This document shows, piece after piece, positions 42,847 through 42,855 of a stretch of DNA of 42,855 nt. The DNA comes from Clostridiales bacterium (GTDB lineage Bacteria; Bacillota; Clostridia; Lachnospirales; Lachnospiraceae): positions 1 through 42,855 of the forward strand of contig JAGZJZ010000055.1 of assembly GCA_018365455.1 (NCBI GenBank), in the 5' to 3' direction. The position numbers were made by a program, and so were the translations under genes. Positions within the stretch are counted from its first letter, which is position 1. The number at the start of each line of letters is the position of its first letter. The notes beneath the pieces are model-generated. The model had not been told where the DNA came from and made no database searches. It worked only from the letters and a program-made list of their open reading frames with translations.

Positions 42847-42855
42847 TTATTTGAG
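42847..42855 (+). rRNA. Extreme 5' end of 16S rRNA (partial)
   Basis: The final bases TTTATTTGAG are the usual start of clostridial 16S genes, which continue with AGTTTGATC. Only about nine bases are present, so the identity rests on the promoter and leader context. Confidence 0.5.

Noticed and set aside
1..42855. CRISPR arrays, insertion sequences, prophage or integrase genes
   Set aside because: None seen: no regular spaced repeats, no transposase or integrase motifs, and no terminal inverted repeats with target duplications.

Overview
The window looks like chromosomal DNA of an anaerobic, low-to-mid GC gut Firmicute, most likely a Lachnospiraceae-type clostridium. The clues are the gene orders (secA-prfB; ACT-domain regulator-hom-apgM-type gene-lysC; tsaE-tsaB-rimI), strong AGGAGG-type ribosome binding sites, an anaerobic sulfatase maturase, an FMN-riboswitch/RibU pair and a Clostridia-like rRNA leader. 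The family is inferred from sequence style and gene content, not from a search.

Layout. 1-4059: secA and prfB (RF2, with its +1 programmed frameshift). 4135-7372: a three-gene SPFH / zinc-ribbon / TPM membrane cassette resembling Bacillus subtilis YdjI-YdjG-YdjH. 7512-9912 (minus): an ABC-2 type exporter (two permeases, one ATPase). 10127-10957 (minus): a low-complexity lipoprotein. 11184-15704: an aspartate/homoserine block with an ACT-domain protein, homoserine dehydrogenase, an iPGM-like 'proposed homoserine kinase' and aspartokinase; the hom and apgM leaders contain unusual RNA structure and a small leader ORF. 15790-19986: small membrane proteins (DUF975, DUF2752, DUF4190 types) and the RNA-binding protein Tex.

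20185-34663 is the accessory centrepiece: a LysR regulator and an anaerobic sulfatase maturase (minus strand), diverging from a YesM/YesN-type two-component system, a CUT1 sugar ABC importer, a GH88 unsaturated glucuronyl hydrolase, two Cys-type sulfatases and an AraC regulator. Together these read as a system for importing sulfated unsaturated uronic-acid oligosaccharides (glycosaminoglycan-lyase products), then desulfating and cleaving them in the cytoplasm. The maturase would activate both sulfatases. No polysaccharide lyase is present. On the opposite strand between sulfatase and AraC gene lie two overlapping small ORFs, one encoding a 25-residue hydrophobic peptide.

34764-42027: FMN riboswitch and ribU, a NUDIX hydrolase, a YcxB-like protein, the t6A-tRNA genes tsaE, tsaB and tsaD with rimI, a small zinc-finger-like protein, RNase Z and ispD. 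The tsaB and tsaD leaders carry a matched hairpin at identical spacing from the start codon. 42298-42855: promoter, tRNA-Ser(UGA), tRNA-Ser(GGA), a strong rRNA promoter and rRNA leader; the window stops at about the first bases of 16S rRNA.

The least explained signals are the paired tsaB/tsaD hairpins, the hom leader with mutually exclusive pairings, the Cys-Cys leader ORF before the homoserine-kinase-like gene, a degenerate 18-base intergenic motif seen five times, and the small hydrophobic ORF at 33365-33442.
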